Part shown: piece after piece, positions 42,937-50,977 of the stretch
Numbering within the stretch: position 1 is the stretch's first letter
Layout of the letters: every line of letters begins with the position of its first letter
DNA from: JAAYHG01 sp012735455
GTDB taxonomy: Bacteria; Bacillota; DTU030; DUMP01
Assembly: GCA_050951365.1 (NCBI GenBank)
Contig: JBMNIX010000001.1
Span: 135,427-199,426 of the forward strand
Direction: 5' to 3'
Length of the DNA stretch: 64,000 nt
The notes under the pieces: generated by a model
Told to the model about the DNA's origin: nothing
The model's input: only the letters and a program-made list of their open reading frames with translations
Databases searched by the model: none
Translations under genes and position numbers: made by a program

Positions 42937-43311
42937 CTACTTCTTGGGCCGCTTGGCACCGTATTTGGAGCGAGCTTGGCGTCGGTCCTGCACACCCGCG
43001 GCGTCTAGTGTTCCCCGGACGATGTGGTACCTTACACCAGGCAGGTCCTTAACACGGCCGCCGCGCACCAATACAACTGCGTGCTCCTGCAGGTTGTGTC
43101 CAATACCAGGGATGTACGAGGTTACCTCAGTCTGGTTTGTAAGACGCACACGCGCCACCTTACGCAAGGCAGAGTTTGGCTTCTTGGGTGTAGTTGTATA
43201 TACACGTGTGCAAACACCCCTCCTCTGGGGCGATCCCTGAAGAGCAGGAGCATCAGACTTCTTACTTGCCTTTTGGCGACCCTGACGAATCAACTGGCTG
43301 ATGGTCGGCAT
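42937..43311 (-). CDS. rpsL: 30S ribosomal protein S12
   Basis: A 124-aa S12. The decoding-centre segment KPNSALRKVARVRLTNQTEV is present with lysine at the streptomycin-sensitive position, and the second loop GRVKDLPGVRYHIVRG is normal. ATG start behind GGAGGTGG; 17 nt after the L7Ae-like gene. Confidence 0.97.
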   Translation of the reverse strand: MPTISQLIRQGRQKASKKSDAPALQGSPQRRGVCTRVYTTTPKKPNSALRKVARVRLTNQTEVTSYIPGIGHNLQEHAVVLVRGGRVKDLPGVRYHIVRGTLDAAGVQDRRQARSKYGAKRPKK

Positions 43312-43328
43312 TCTTCCACCTCCTTCCG

Positions 43329-43577
43329 TTAATCAGTAATTGCCGCTGCCGCAGCGCCCACCTGGATGCCACAGGCGCGGCCTAACTCGCGCATGCTCTC
43401 GACGTACTCATACTGAATACCCTGGCTCGCGCACAGCTCCAAGAGTGGAGCAACGATGTGAGCATCTGCATCACTGGCCACGTAGACCTTGCGGGCTAGA
43501 CCCTTTTCCACCGCTTTGAGCGTCTGCTTGGTGCCGATGGTCTTCTGTCTTGCCGTTCGCAAACTCTCCAGCGCCAT
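43329..43577 (-). CDS. L7Ae-family K-turn-binding ribosomal protein
   Basis: An 82-aa L7Ae/L30e-fold protein, like B. subtilis YbxF, which binds kink-turn RNA. Start is ATG 43577 (MALESLRTARQKTIGTKQTL) behind GGGGAGTGGGAG; the in-frame codons upstream are unnecessary. Core motif KVYVASDADAHIVAPLLELC and GRACGIQVGAAAAAI are typical. It heads the str block, behind its own promoter and a leader with two perfect hairpins, which may be an RNA target for this protein. Confidence 0.9.
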   Translation of the reverse strand: MALESLRTARQKTIGTKQTLKAVEKGLARKVYVASDADAHIVAPLLELCASQGIQYEYVESMRELGRACGIQVGAAAAAITD

Positions 43578-43632
43578 AGCTCCCACTCCCCTGCCTGCCA
43601 TACTCTTACTAACAACCGTACAATACTAACCT

Positions 43633-43696
43633 TGCGAAGCCACCCTAGGCAGCTTCGCATACACTTGCTTGCCCGCCCTACCAGCGTAGGGCGGGC
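43633..43696 (-). promoter_or_regulatory. Two perfect hairpins in the leader of the str operon
   Basis: On the minus strand GCCCGCCCTAC and GTAGGGCGGGC form an 11-bp stem with a 4-nt loop (43696-43671); 11 nt later TGCGAAGC and GCTTCGCA form an 8-bp stem with an 11-nt loop (43659-43633). Both lie downstream of a consensus-like promoter and upstream of the L7Ae-like start. Neither is followed by a T-run, so intrinsic termination is unlikely. Confidence 0.6.
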
Positions 43697-43713
43697 TATT
43701 GTCACACTCGAAC

Positions 43714-43742
43714 ATTTTACCACCCGGCCGCCCCCCTGTCAA
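43714..43742 (-). promoter_or_regulatory. Promoter of the L7Ae-like/rpsL/rpsG/fusA/tuf block
   Basis: On the minus strand a perfect TTGACA (43742-43737) and TAAAAT (43719-43714) are exactly 17 nt apart, 20 nt after the rpoC stop codon. This allows the str block to be transcribed apart from rpoBC. Confidence 0.7.
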
Positions 43743-43761
43743 GGAGGAAACACCTGGCCGG

Positions 43762-46700
43762 TTACTTCCCAGCCTGCTCTGCTTCAGCAGACTCCACCGG
43801 TCCCGGCTCCACCTTGACAGTGCGGTAACGGGCAATACCCGTTCCCGCCGGGATAAGCTTGCCGATAATCACGTTTTCCTTGAGGCCAACCAGGGGATCC
43901 ACCTTGCCCTTAATGGCAGCCTCAGTGAGCACCCGGGTAGTCTCCTGGAAAGAGGCCGCAGAGAGGAAAGATTCGGTAGCCAGAGAAGCCTTGGTAATAC
44001 CCAGGAGCGTAGGCCGGGCCGTGGCCGGTTCGCCGCCTGCCTCCAAGACCCTAGCGTTCTCGTCCTCAAAGGCCTGAACATCCACCAGGCTTCCCAGAAG
44101 AAGATCTGTGTCGCCTGGGTCCTCTATCTTCACCTTGCGCAGCATCTGCCGCACAATAATCTCAATGTGCTTGTCGTTGATCTCCACACCCTGGAAGCGG
44201 TAAACACGCTGCACTTCCTGTAGCAGGTACTCCTCCACCGCCTCGATGCCTTTGACCCGCAGAAGCTCATGGGGATTCACCGGTCCCTCTGTCAGGGGAT
44301 CGCCGGCGGCGACACGATCACCGTCGGTGATATGCAGGCGCGCCCCGTAAGGTAGCAAATAGGAGTGGGCCTCGCCTGTTTCCTCATTTACTACCGTAGC
44401 CTCACGCCGCCCACGATTCATGCCAATGCGCACCACACCGTCGATCTCGCTAATGATTGCCTGGCCCTTGGGCTTTCTTGCCTCGAACACCTCTTCCACG
44501 CGGGGAAGACCCTGGGTAATATCGTCGCCGGCCACACCGCCAGTGTGGAAGGTACGCATGGTAAGCTGCGTGCCCGGCTCGCCAATGGACTGGGCCGCCA
44601 CAATGCCCACAGCCTCGCCGGTCTCCACCAAGCGCCCAGTAGCCGGGCTGCGCCCGTAGCACTTGGCGCACACCCCTACCTTAGAGTCGCAGGTGAGTAC
44701 CGTACGAATCTTAACCTTCTTCATCCCTGCTTTGATAATGGCCTCAGCTGCCGTCTCATCGATCCCGTCGCCGGCAGCAACCAAGACCTCGCCTGTCTCT
44801 GGATGCACGATATCTTCCACCGCCACCCGGCCCAGAATACGGTCGTATAGGGACTGAATCACCTCGTTGCCATCCAGCATGTCGCTCACTTCCAGGCCCT
44901 CGCTGGTACCGCAGTCGTGCTCCCGGACAATAACATCTTGAGCCACGTCCACCAAACGGCGAGTAAGGTAGCCGGAGTCCGCTGTACGCAGGGCAGTGTC
45001 AGCCAAACCCTTACGGGCACCGTGGGTAGAGATGAAGTATTCCAGCACTGTTAGACCCTCGCGGAAGTTAGAGCGAATAGGAAGGTCGATAATCCGTCCG
45101 GAAGGATCGGCCATAAGTCCGCGCATTCCAGCCAGCTGACGAATCTGCTGAATGTTGCCGCGGGCACCGGAGTTGGCCATCATGAAAACCGGGTTGAACT
45201 TATCCATGTTCTCCACCAGGGCCTTGGTGACACCCTCGATGGCATTATTCCAAACGTCAATTACCTGCTGGTAACGCTCCTCAGCAGTGATCAAACCATG
45301 ACGGTACTGCTGCTCAATCTCTTCAACCTCATTTTCCGCCGCAGACAAGATCCTGGCCTTATCGCTAGGCACCTCGATGTCACTGATCGATATGGTGATC
45401 CCGGCGCGAGTAGCAAAGTGAAAACCTAAGGCCTTGATCCGGTCCAACATCTCACCCGTCGTCTCAATCCCGTAGCGATGATAACACTCAGCCACCAGCT
45501 TGCCCAGGCCCTTCTTGTCCACAGCCTCGTTCAGATGGTAGCGCATCCCCTCTGGCAGGGCCTGGATAAAGATAAGGCGTCCTAAGGTAGTATCCACGGA
45601 CTCGCCATCTATGCGCACCTTGATGGGAGCCTGCAGGGCCAGATCACCGGCATCATAAGCCATCAGTGCCTCATCCACAGAAACGAAGTCCCGTCCCGCT
45701 CCCTTAGCACCCTCCTGGATACTGGTCAGATAGTAACAACCGATAACCATATCCTGCGTGGGCACAGCCAGCGGCTTGCCGTTGGCCGGAGAGAGGAGGT
45801 TGTAGGCAGAGAGCATGAGGATACGCGCTTCGGACTGGGCCTCGGCAGAGAGGGGTACGTGCACCGCCATCTGGTCGCCGTCAAAGTCGGCATTGTAAGC
45901 TGAGCAAACCAAGGGGTGAATCTGGATGGCACGCCCCTCCACCAGAACAGGTTCAAAGGCCTGGATGCCTAAGCGGTGCAGGGTAGGAGCACGGTTCAGA
46001 AGAACCGGATGCTCCGAGATGACCTCTTCCAGCACATCCCAGACCTCTTCCCTAACCCGCTCCACCATGCGCTTGGCGCTCTTGATGTTGTTGGCTAGGC
46101 CTTCGCTCACCAGCTTCTTCATAACAAAAGGTTTGAAGAGTTCCAGGGCCATCTCCTTGGGCAGGCCGCACTGGTGAAGTTTAAGATTGGGTCCAACCAC
46201 AATAACACTCCGGCCAGAGTAGTCAACACGTTTGCCCAGGAGATTCTGGCGGAACCTGCCCTGCTTACCCTTAAGCATATCGCTCAGGGACTTGAGGGCC
46301 CGGTTGCCAGGGCCGGTAACCGGACGGCCGCGGCGCCCGTTGTCGATGAGGGCGTCCACCGCCTCCTGCAGCATGCGTTTCTCGTTGCGCACGATGATAT
46401 CTGGCGCCTGCAACTCCAAGAGGCGCTTTAAGCGGTTGTTCCGGTTGATAACCCGCCGGTAGAGGTCGTTCAGATCTGAGGTGGCAAAACGGCCGCCGTC
46501 CAGCTGAACCATGGGGCGCAGCTCTGGCGGGATCACCGGAATCACGTCCAGGATCATCCACTCAGGACGGTTACCAGACTTCCGGAAAGCCTCTACCACC
46601 TCTAGACGGCGGATAGCCCGGATCTTGCGCTGGCCACTCACATCTTTGAGTTCCTGTCTCAGCTCGGCCGCCAGTTGGTCTAGGTCAATCTCCTCCAGAA

Positions 46701-47232
46701 GCAGCTTAACGACCTCGGCGCCCATACCAGCTGCAAAACGCGCGCCATATTTATCCCGCGCCTCCCGGTACTCACTTTCCGAAAGGATCTGCTTCTTCAT
46801 GAGCGGGGTCTCGCCTGGATCTGTCACAACGTAGGAAGCGAAATAGAGCACCTTCTCCAAGGCTCGCGGAGACATGTCCAGGATCAATCCCATACGGCTG
46901 GGTATGCCCTTGAAGTACCAGATGTGGGAAACTGGGGCTGCCAGCTCAATGTGACCCATACGCTCGCGACGCACCTTGGAACGAGTAACCTCTACGCCGC
47001 AGCGGTCACACACGATACCCTTATAACGAATCCTTTTATACTTACCGCAGTGACACTCCCAGTCCTTAGTAGGACCGAAGATCTTTTCACAGAACAGGCC
47101 TTCTCGTTCGGGCTTTAAAGTCCGGTAGTTGATCGTCTCCGGTTTTTTTACCTCTCCGCTCGACCACGCACGGATCTGGTCCGGAGAGGCCAGCCCGATC
47201 CGGATGCGGTCAAAGTTGCTAGCGTCTAACAA
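43762..47232 (-). CDS. rpoC: RNA polymerase beta' subunit
   Basis: An 1156-aa beta' subunit of typical Bacillota length. N-terminal zinc site CHCGKYKRIRYKGIVCDRCG near residues 60-80, catalytic NADFDGDQMAVHVPL near residue 450, and the second zinc site CDSKVGVCAKCYGRSPATG near 880. Start is TTG 47232 behind GGGAGAAGGGAG, 21 nt after rpoB. Trigger loop and bridge helix regions are continuous (no frameshift seen). Confidence 0.97.
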   Translation of the reverse strand: MLDASNFDRIRIGLASPDQIRAWSSGEVKKPETINYRTLKPEREGLFCEKIFGPTKDWECHCGKYKRIRYKGIVCDRCGVEVTRSKVRRERMGHIELAAPVSHIWYFKGIPSRMGLILDMSPRALEKVLYFASYVVTDPGETPLMKKQILSESEYREARDKYGARFAAGMGAEVVKLLLEEIDLDQLAAELRQELKDVSGQRKIRAIRRLEVVEAFRKSGNRPEWMILDVIPVIPPELRPMVQLDGGRFATSDLNDLYRRVINRNNRLKRLLELQAPDIIVRNEKRMLQEAVDALIDNGRRGRPVTGPGNRALKSLSDMLKGKQGRFRQNLLGKRVDYSGRSVIVVGPNLKLHQCGLPKEMALELFKPFVMKKLVSEGLANNIKSAKRMVERVREEVWDVLEEVISEHPVLLNRAPTLHRLGIQAFEPVLVEGRAIQIHPLVCSAYNADFDGDQMAVHVPLSAEAQSEARILMLSAYNLLSPANGKPLAVPTQDMVIGCYYLTSIQEGAKGAGRDFVSVDEALMAYDAGDLALQAPIKVRIDGESVDTTLGRLIFIQALPEGMRYHLNEAVDKKGLGKLVAECYHRYGIETTGEMLDRIKALGFHFATRAGITISISDIEVPSDKARILSAAENEVEEIEQQYRHGLITAEERYQQVIDVWNNAIEGVTKALVENMDKFNPVFMMANSGARGNIQQIRQLAGMRGLMADPSGRIIDLPIRSNFREGLTVLEYFISTHGARKGLADTALRTADSGYLTRRLVDVAQDVIVREHDCGTSEGLEVSDMLDGNEVIQSLYDRILGRVAVEDIVHPETGEVLVAAGDGIDETAAEAIIKAGMKKVKIRTVLTCDSKVGVCAKCYGRSPATGRLVETGEAVGIVAAQSIGEPGTQLTMRTFHTGGVAGDDITQGLPRVEEVFEARKPKGQAIISEIDGVVRIGMNRGRREATVVNEETGEAHSYLLPYGARLHITDGDRVAAGDPLTEGPVNPHELLRVKGIEAVEEYLLQEVQRVYRFQGVEINDKHIEIIVRQMLRKVKIEDPGDTDLLLGSLVDVQAFEDENARVLEAGGEPATARPTLLGITKASLATESFLSAASFQETTRVLTEAAIKGKVDPLVGLKENVIIGKLIPAGTGIARYRTVKVEPGPVESAEAEQAGK

Positions 47233-47253
47233 AGGGCCTCTCTCCCTTCTCCC

Positions 47254-50200
47254 TTATTCCTCATCCTCAGAGTCGAGCCCGTCCGCCTGATCCTCCGCAT
47301 CCACGGTTAAGTCAGCCTCCTCCTCGTCCTCACTCGCATCCTCCTCTGGCTCTGGCGGCTCAGGCAGCTCGCGCCGCCCCTTGGACCGGGTGGGTGCCAC
47401 CTCACCGCCGATGTCCAGGTCCAGCTCCTTGGCAGTAACCATCACATCATCATCATCGTCCTTGATATCAATCTCCTGCTCATCTTCCGTCAGGACCTTA
47501 ACATCCAAGGCCAGGCTCTGCAGTTCCTTGATAAGAACCTTGAAGGACTCCGGCACACCGGGTTCCGGCACGTTGTCACCCTTTACTATCGCCTCGTATG
47601 TCTTCACCCGTCCTACCACGTCGTCGGATTTAACCGTGAGCAACTCCTGAAGCGTATAGGCGGCCCCGTAGGCCTCCAGGGCCCATACCTCCATCTCACC
47701 GAAGCGCTGGCCACCGAATTGCGCCTTGCCGCCCAGTGGCTGTTGTGTAACCAGGGAGTAAGGGCCAGTGGAACGAGCGTGGATCTTATCATCTACCAAA
47801 TGGGCCAGTTTCAGCATGTAAACATAGCCTACGGTAATACGGTTCTCGAAGAATTCTCCCGTCCGGCCGTCACGGAGCATGAGCTTCCCGTCTTCAGGCA
47901 ACCCGGCTTTCTTAAGAAATTCCGTGATCTCCTCTTCCTGTGCTCCGTCAAAAACCGGTGTTGCCACTTTAAGGCCCAGGACCTTGGCAGCCCAGCCCAA
48001 GTGCGTCTCCAAAATCTGACCAATGTTCATACGGGAAGGGACACCCAAGGGGTTAAGCACTATCTCCACCGGGGTGCCGTCCGGGAGGAAAGGCATGTCT
48101 TCCTCGGGCAGGATACGGGAGATAACCCCCTTGTTACCGTGCCGTCCGGCCATTTTGTCCCCCTCAGAGATCTTGCGTTTTTGGGCGATGTAACAGCGAA
48201 CCAAGTGATTGATGCCTGGCGCTAGCTCGTCGCCATTTTCCCTGGAAAAAACCTTGACATCCACCACAATACCGGACTCGCCGTGGGGTACCCTTAGCGA
48301 GGTGTCACGTACCTCCCGCGCTTTCTCACCGAATATGGCCCGGAGCAGTCGCTCCTCAGCAGTAAGCTCCGTCTCACCTTTGGGTGTGACTTTGCCCACC
48401 AGGATGTCCCCTGGGCGCACCTCGGCACCGATACGGATAATGCCTCTTTCGTCCAGATCTTTCAGGGCTTCTTCACCCACGTTGGGAATATCCCGTGTGA
48501 TCTCCTCCGGCCCCAGCTTGGTGTCACGGGCGTCACACTCGTACTCTTCAATATGGATAGAGGTGAAAACATCCTCTTTGACCAGTTTTTCCGAAAGCAG
48601 GATGGCGTCCTCGTAGTTGTAACCTTCCCAAGGCATGAAAGCGCAAAGTACATTGCGCCCCAGCGCCAACTCTCCACCGGCCGTGGAGGGGCCGTCTGCC
48701 AACACTGTGCCTTCCTCCACCCGGTCGCCCCTCTCAACAATGGGGCGCTGATTGATAGAGGTACCCTGGTTGGAACGAACAAACTTTTGCAGCTTGTAAC
48801 GATCCAGCGTACCGTCGTCCGCCCGAACAATGATAGAATCGGCACTGACATGAGTCACCACCCCGGCACGCTTAGCGGTGACCATCACGCCGGAATCATA
48901 CGCTGTCTTAGACTCCATTCCTGTCCCCACAAGGGGTGCCTCCGGCACCAGAAGCGGCACCGCCTGCCGCTGCATGTTAGAGCCCATCAAGGCACGGTTG
49001 GCGTCGTCGTGCTCCAAAAAGGGAATAAGCGCCGTAGCCACAGATACCAACTGCTTTGGGGACACATCCATGAAGTCCACCTGACCGGCCGGAACCTCCA
49101 CAATGCGCTCACCATCGCGCACGGTTACTTTGTTATTGGCAAAGCGGCCGTCTGCAGTGAGGGGCTCATTTGCCTGGGCAATAACAAACTCGTCCTCTTC
49201 GTCAGCAGTCATATAGACAATTTCGTCTGTTACCACGCCGCGTTCCTTGTCCACCTTGCGGTACGGCGTCTCAATGAACCCGAACTGGTTGATACGTGCA
49301 TAGGTAGAAAGCGAACCAATAAGACCGATATTCGGACCTTCTGGCGTCTCAATAGGACACATGCGGCCATAGTGGGAATAGTGGACGTCACGCACCTCAA
49401 AGCCGGCACGTTCCCGGGAGAGACCACCGGGTCCCAGGGCTGAGAGCCGCCGCTTGTGGGTCAGCTCCGCCAAGGGGTTGGTCTGATCCATAAACTGCGA
49501 GAGCTGTGAACTGCCAAAGAACTCTTTTATGGCAGCCACCACAGGGCGAATATTAATAAGGGCCTGCGGGGTAATTATGTCCACATCCTGGATGGTCATG
49601 CGTTCGCGGACCACGCGTTCCATGCGCGAGAGACCGATCCGGAACTGGTTCTGAAGGAGTTCCCCCACCGAACGCAGGCGCCGGTTGCCTAAGTGGTCGA
49701 TATCATCCGTCCGCCCCTTGCCTTCCTTAAGGTTCAGCAGGTAACGGATGGTACCGATTATGTCTTCGCGAGTAAGTACCCGTACGTCCATGGATATATC
49801 AAGTTTAAGCTTTTTATTCAGCTTATAGCGGCCCACAGCCGCCAAATCATAACGTTTTGGATCAAAGAAAAGACTCTCCAGAAGAGTTCGCGCACTGTCC
49901 ACTGTGGGCGGTTCGCCCGGGCGCAGTCGCTTGTAAACCTCTACCAGGCCCTCTTCTTCAGACTTGGTACTGTCTCGCTCTATTGTGGACCGGATACGGC
50001 TGTCGTCCTTAAAAAGCTCAAGAATACGGCCGTCGGAACCATAGCCCAGAGCCCTCAGGAGCACCGTCACGGGGATTTTTCGCGTCCGATCTATCCGCAC
50101 GCTGATAAGCTCGCTGGCATCAAGTTCAAACTCAAGCCATGCCCCACGGTTCGGCATCAGGGTGGCAGAAAAGACTTCTTTGCCCTGATCGCTACTACGA

Positions 50201-50634
50201 GCAAAATAGGCACCCGGCGAGCGCACCAGCTGGCTCACTACCACACGCTCGGCCCCATTTATAATGAAGGTTCCCTTTTCTGTCATGAGGGGAAAATCCC
50301 CCATGAACACCTCCTGTTCCTTCACCTCACCCGTTTCTTTGTTATGCAGGCGCACGCGGACCCGAAGGGGGGCCGCAAAAGTAACGTCACGCTCCTTGCA
50401 TTCTTCTACCGAGTACTTGGGTTCCCCTAAGTTATAGTCCACGAACTCCAAGATAAGGTTCCCGGTAAAATCCTGAATAGGCGAAATCTCACGGAAAGTC
50501 TCGCGGAGACCCTCCTCCAGGAACCACTGGTAGGAACTGCGCTGAACCTCAATCAGGTTCGGCAACTCGAGCACGTCTACCAGCTTGGCGAAGCTGTGAC
50601 GCGCGCCAGCGTGACCCCGGACAGGATGCAGCAA
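47254..50634 (-). CDS. rpoB: RNA polymerase beta subunit
   Basis: An 1126-aa beta subunit, first gene of the supercluster. Start is TTG 50634 with GAGGGG about 9 nt upstream. The rifampicin-region segment (SQLSQFMDQTNPLAELTHKR ... SALGPGGLSRERAGFEVRDVH) has the drug-sensitive-type residues. The last 75 or so residues are an unusually acidic tail (runs of D and E such as DDDDDV and EEDASEDEEEA), as in many Clostridia. Unusual context: rplKAJL is not upstream; a divergent flavoprotein gene is. Confidence 0.97.
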   Translation of the reverse strand: MLHPVRGHAGARHSFAKLVDVLELPNLIEVQRSSYQWFLEEGLRETFREISPIQDFTGNLILEFVDYNLGEPKYSVEECKERDVTFAAPLRVRVRLHNKETGEVKEQEVFMGDFPLMTEKGTFIINGAERVVVSQLVRSPGAYFARSSDQGKEVFSATLMPNRGAWLEFELDASELISVRIDRTRKIPVTVLLRALGYGSDGRILELFKDDSRIRSTIERDSTKSEEEGLVEVYKRLRPGEPPTVDSARTLLESLFFDPKRYDLAAVGRYKLNKKLKLDISMDVRVLTREDIIGTIRYLLNLKEGKGRTDDIDHLGNRRLRSVGELLQNQFRIGLSRMERVVRERMTIQDVDIITPQALINIRPVVAAIKEFFGSSQLSQFMDQTNPLAELTHKRRLSALGPGGLSRERAGFEVRDVHYSHYGRMCPIETPEGPNIGLIGSLSTYARINQFGFIETPYRKVDKERGVVTDEIVYMTADEEDEFVIAQANEPLTADGRFANNKVTVRDGERIVEVPAGQVDFMDVSPKQLVSVATALIPFLEHDDANRALMGSNMQRQAVPLLVPEAPLVGTGMESKTAYDSGVMVTAKRAGVVTHVSADSIIVRADDGTLDRYKLQKFVRSNQGTSINQRPIVERGDRVEEGTVLADGPSTAGGELALGRNVLCAFMPWEGYNYEDAILLSEKLVKEDVFTSIHIEEYECDARDTKLGPEEITRDIPNVGEEALKDLDERGIIRIGAEVRPGDILVGKVTPKGETELTAEERLLRAIFGEKAREVRDTSLRVPHGESGIVVDVKVFSRENGDELAPGINHLVRCYIAQKRKISEGDKMAGRHGNKGVISRILPEEDMPFLPDGTPVEIVLNPLGVPSRMNIGQILETHLGWAAKVLGLKVATPVFDGAQEEEITEFLKKAGLPEDGKLMLRDGRTGEFFENRITVGYVYMLKLAHLVDDKIHARSTGPYSLVTQQPLGGKAQFGGQRFGEMEVWALEAYGAAYTLQELLTVKSDDVVGRVKTYEAIVKGDNVPEPGVPESFKVLIKELQSLALDVKVLTEDEQEIDIKDDDDDVMVTAKELDLDIGGEVAPTRSKGRRELPEPPEPEEDASEDEEEADLTVDAEDQADGLDSEDEE

Positions 50635-50823
50635 TTCACTTCACCCCTCGGTAAACTATTTAGGGGCAGATCCCCAAAACACCGAAAAGCAAGGCTTGAC
50701 CCAAGGCGCAACCTCGCTTTTAAGACAAAAAAGCCACTAGGTATTATTCCCGTTTTTACCAGGGGTTATGCCACATTAACACTATGATACCCAAAAAAGG
50801 CAAAGACTACCCCTGGTTTCGCA
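50635..50823 (-). promoter_or_regulatory. Structured 5' leader of rpoB
   Basis: About 190 nt separate the predicted transcription start from the rpoB start codon, and no ORF is seen in them. ACCAGGGGT (50817-50809) and ACCCCTGGT (50766-50758) form a perfect 9-bp long-range stem enclosing 42 nt; a second small hairpin GGGG-ATCTG-CCCC lies at 50674-50662. Several T-runs occur. A leader of this kind may serve attenuation or autoregulation of rpoBC; this is inference. Confidence 0.45.
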
Positions 50824-50830
50824 TTGAGTT

Positions 50831-50859
50831 ATGATATCACAAGAACCAAGTTTCGTCAA
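50831..50859 (-). promoter_or_regulatory. Promoter of the rpoB-headed supercluster
   Basis: On the minus strand TTGACG (50859-50854) and TATCAT (50836-50831) are exactly 17 nt apart. The predicted transcript starts near 50824. Confidence 0.65.
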
Positions 50860-50876
50860 TACACCCAGGCATCCCC

Positions 50877-50885
50877 TGGTATAAT
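50877..50885 (+). promoter_or_regulatory. Extended -10 promoter of the divergent flavoprotein gene
   Basis: TGG followed by a perfect TATAAT (50880-50885) makes an extended -10 on the plus strand. No good -35 is seen. It lies back to back with the rpoB promoter, 93 nt before the ATG of the flavoprotein gene. Confidence 0.5.
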
Positions 50886-50977
50886 TCTTGCTAGCAGGTA
50901 AAGAGGCCGCCGTGAGGAAATAACTACTACAAGGAGAAAGCCGAGGAGCACGCAGCCGTGACCGAGGAGGAAAAGAG

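Noticed and set aside
43671..43696. Intrinsic terminator of rpoC
   Set aside because: The 11-bp stem is strong but the following bases (AAGCAAGTG) contain no T-run, and it lies downstream of a consensus-like promoter; a leader hairpin fits better.
48553..49443. 296-aa open frame on the plus strand
   Set aside because: Antisense to rpoB with no recognisable motif; rpoB is intact on the other strand.
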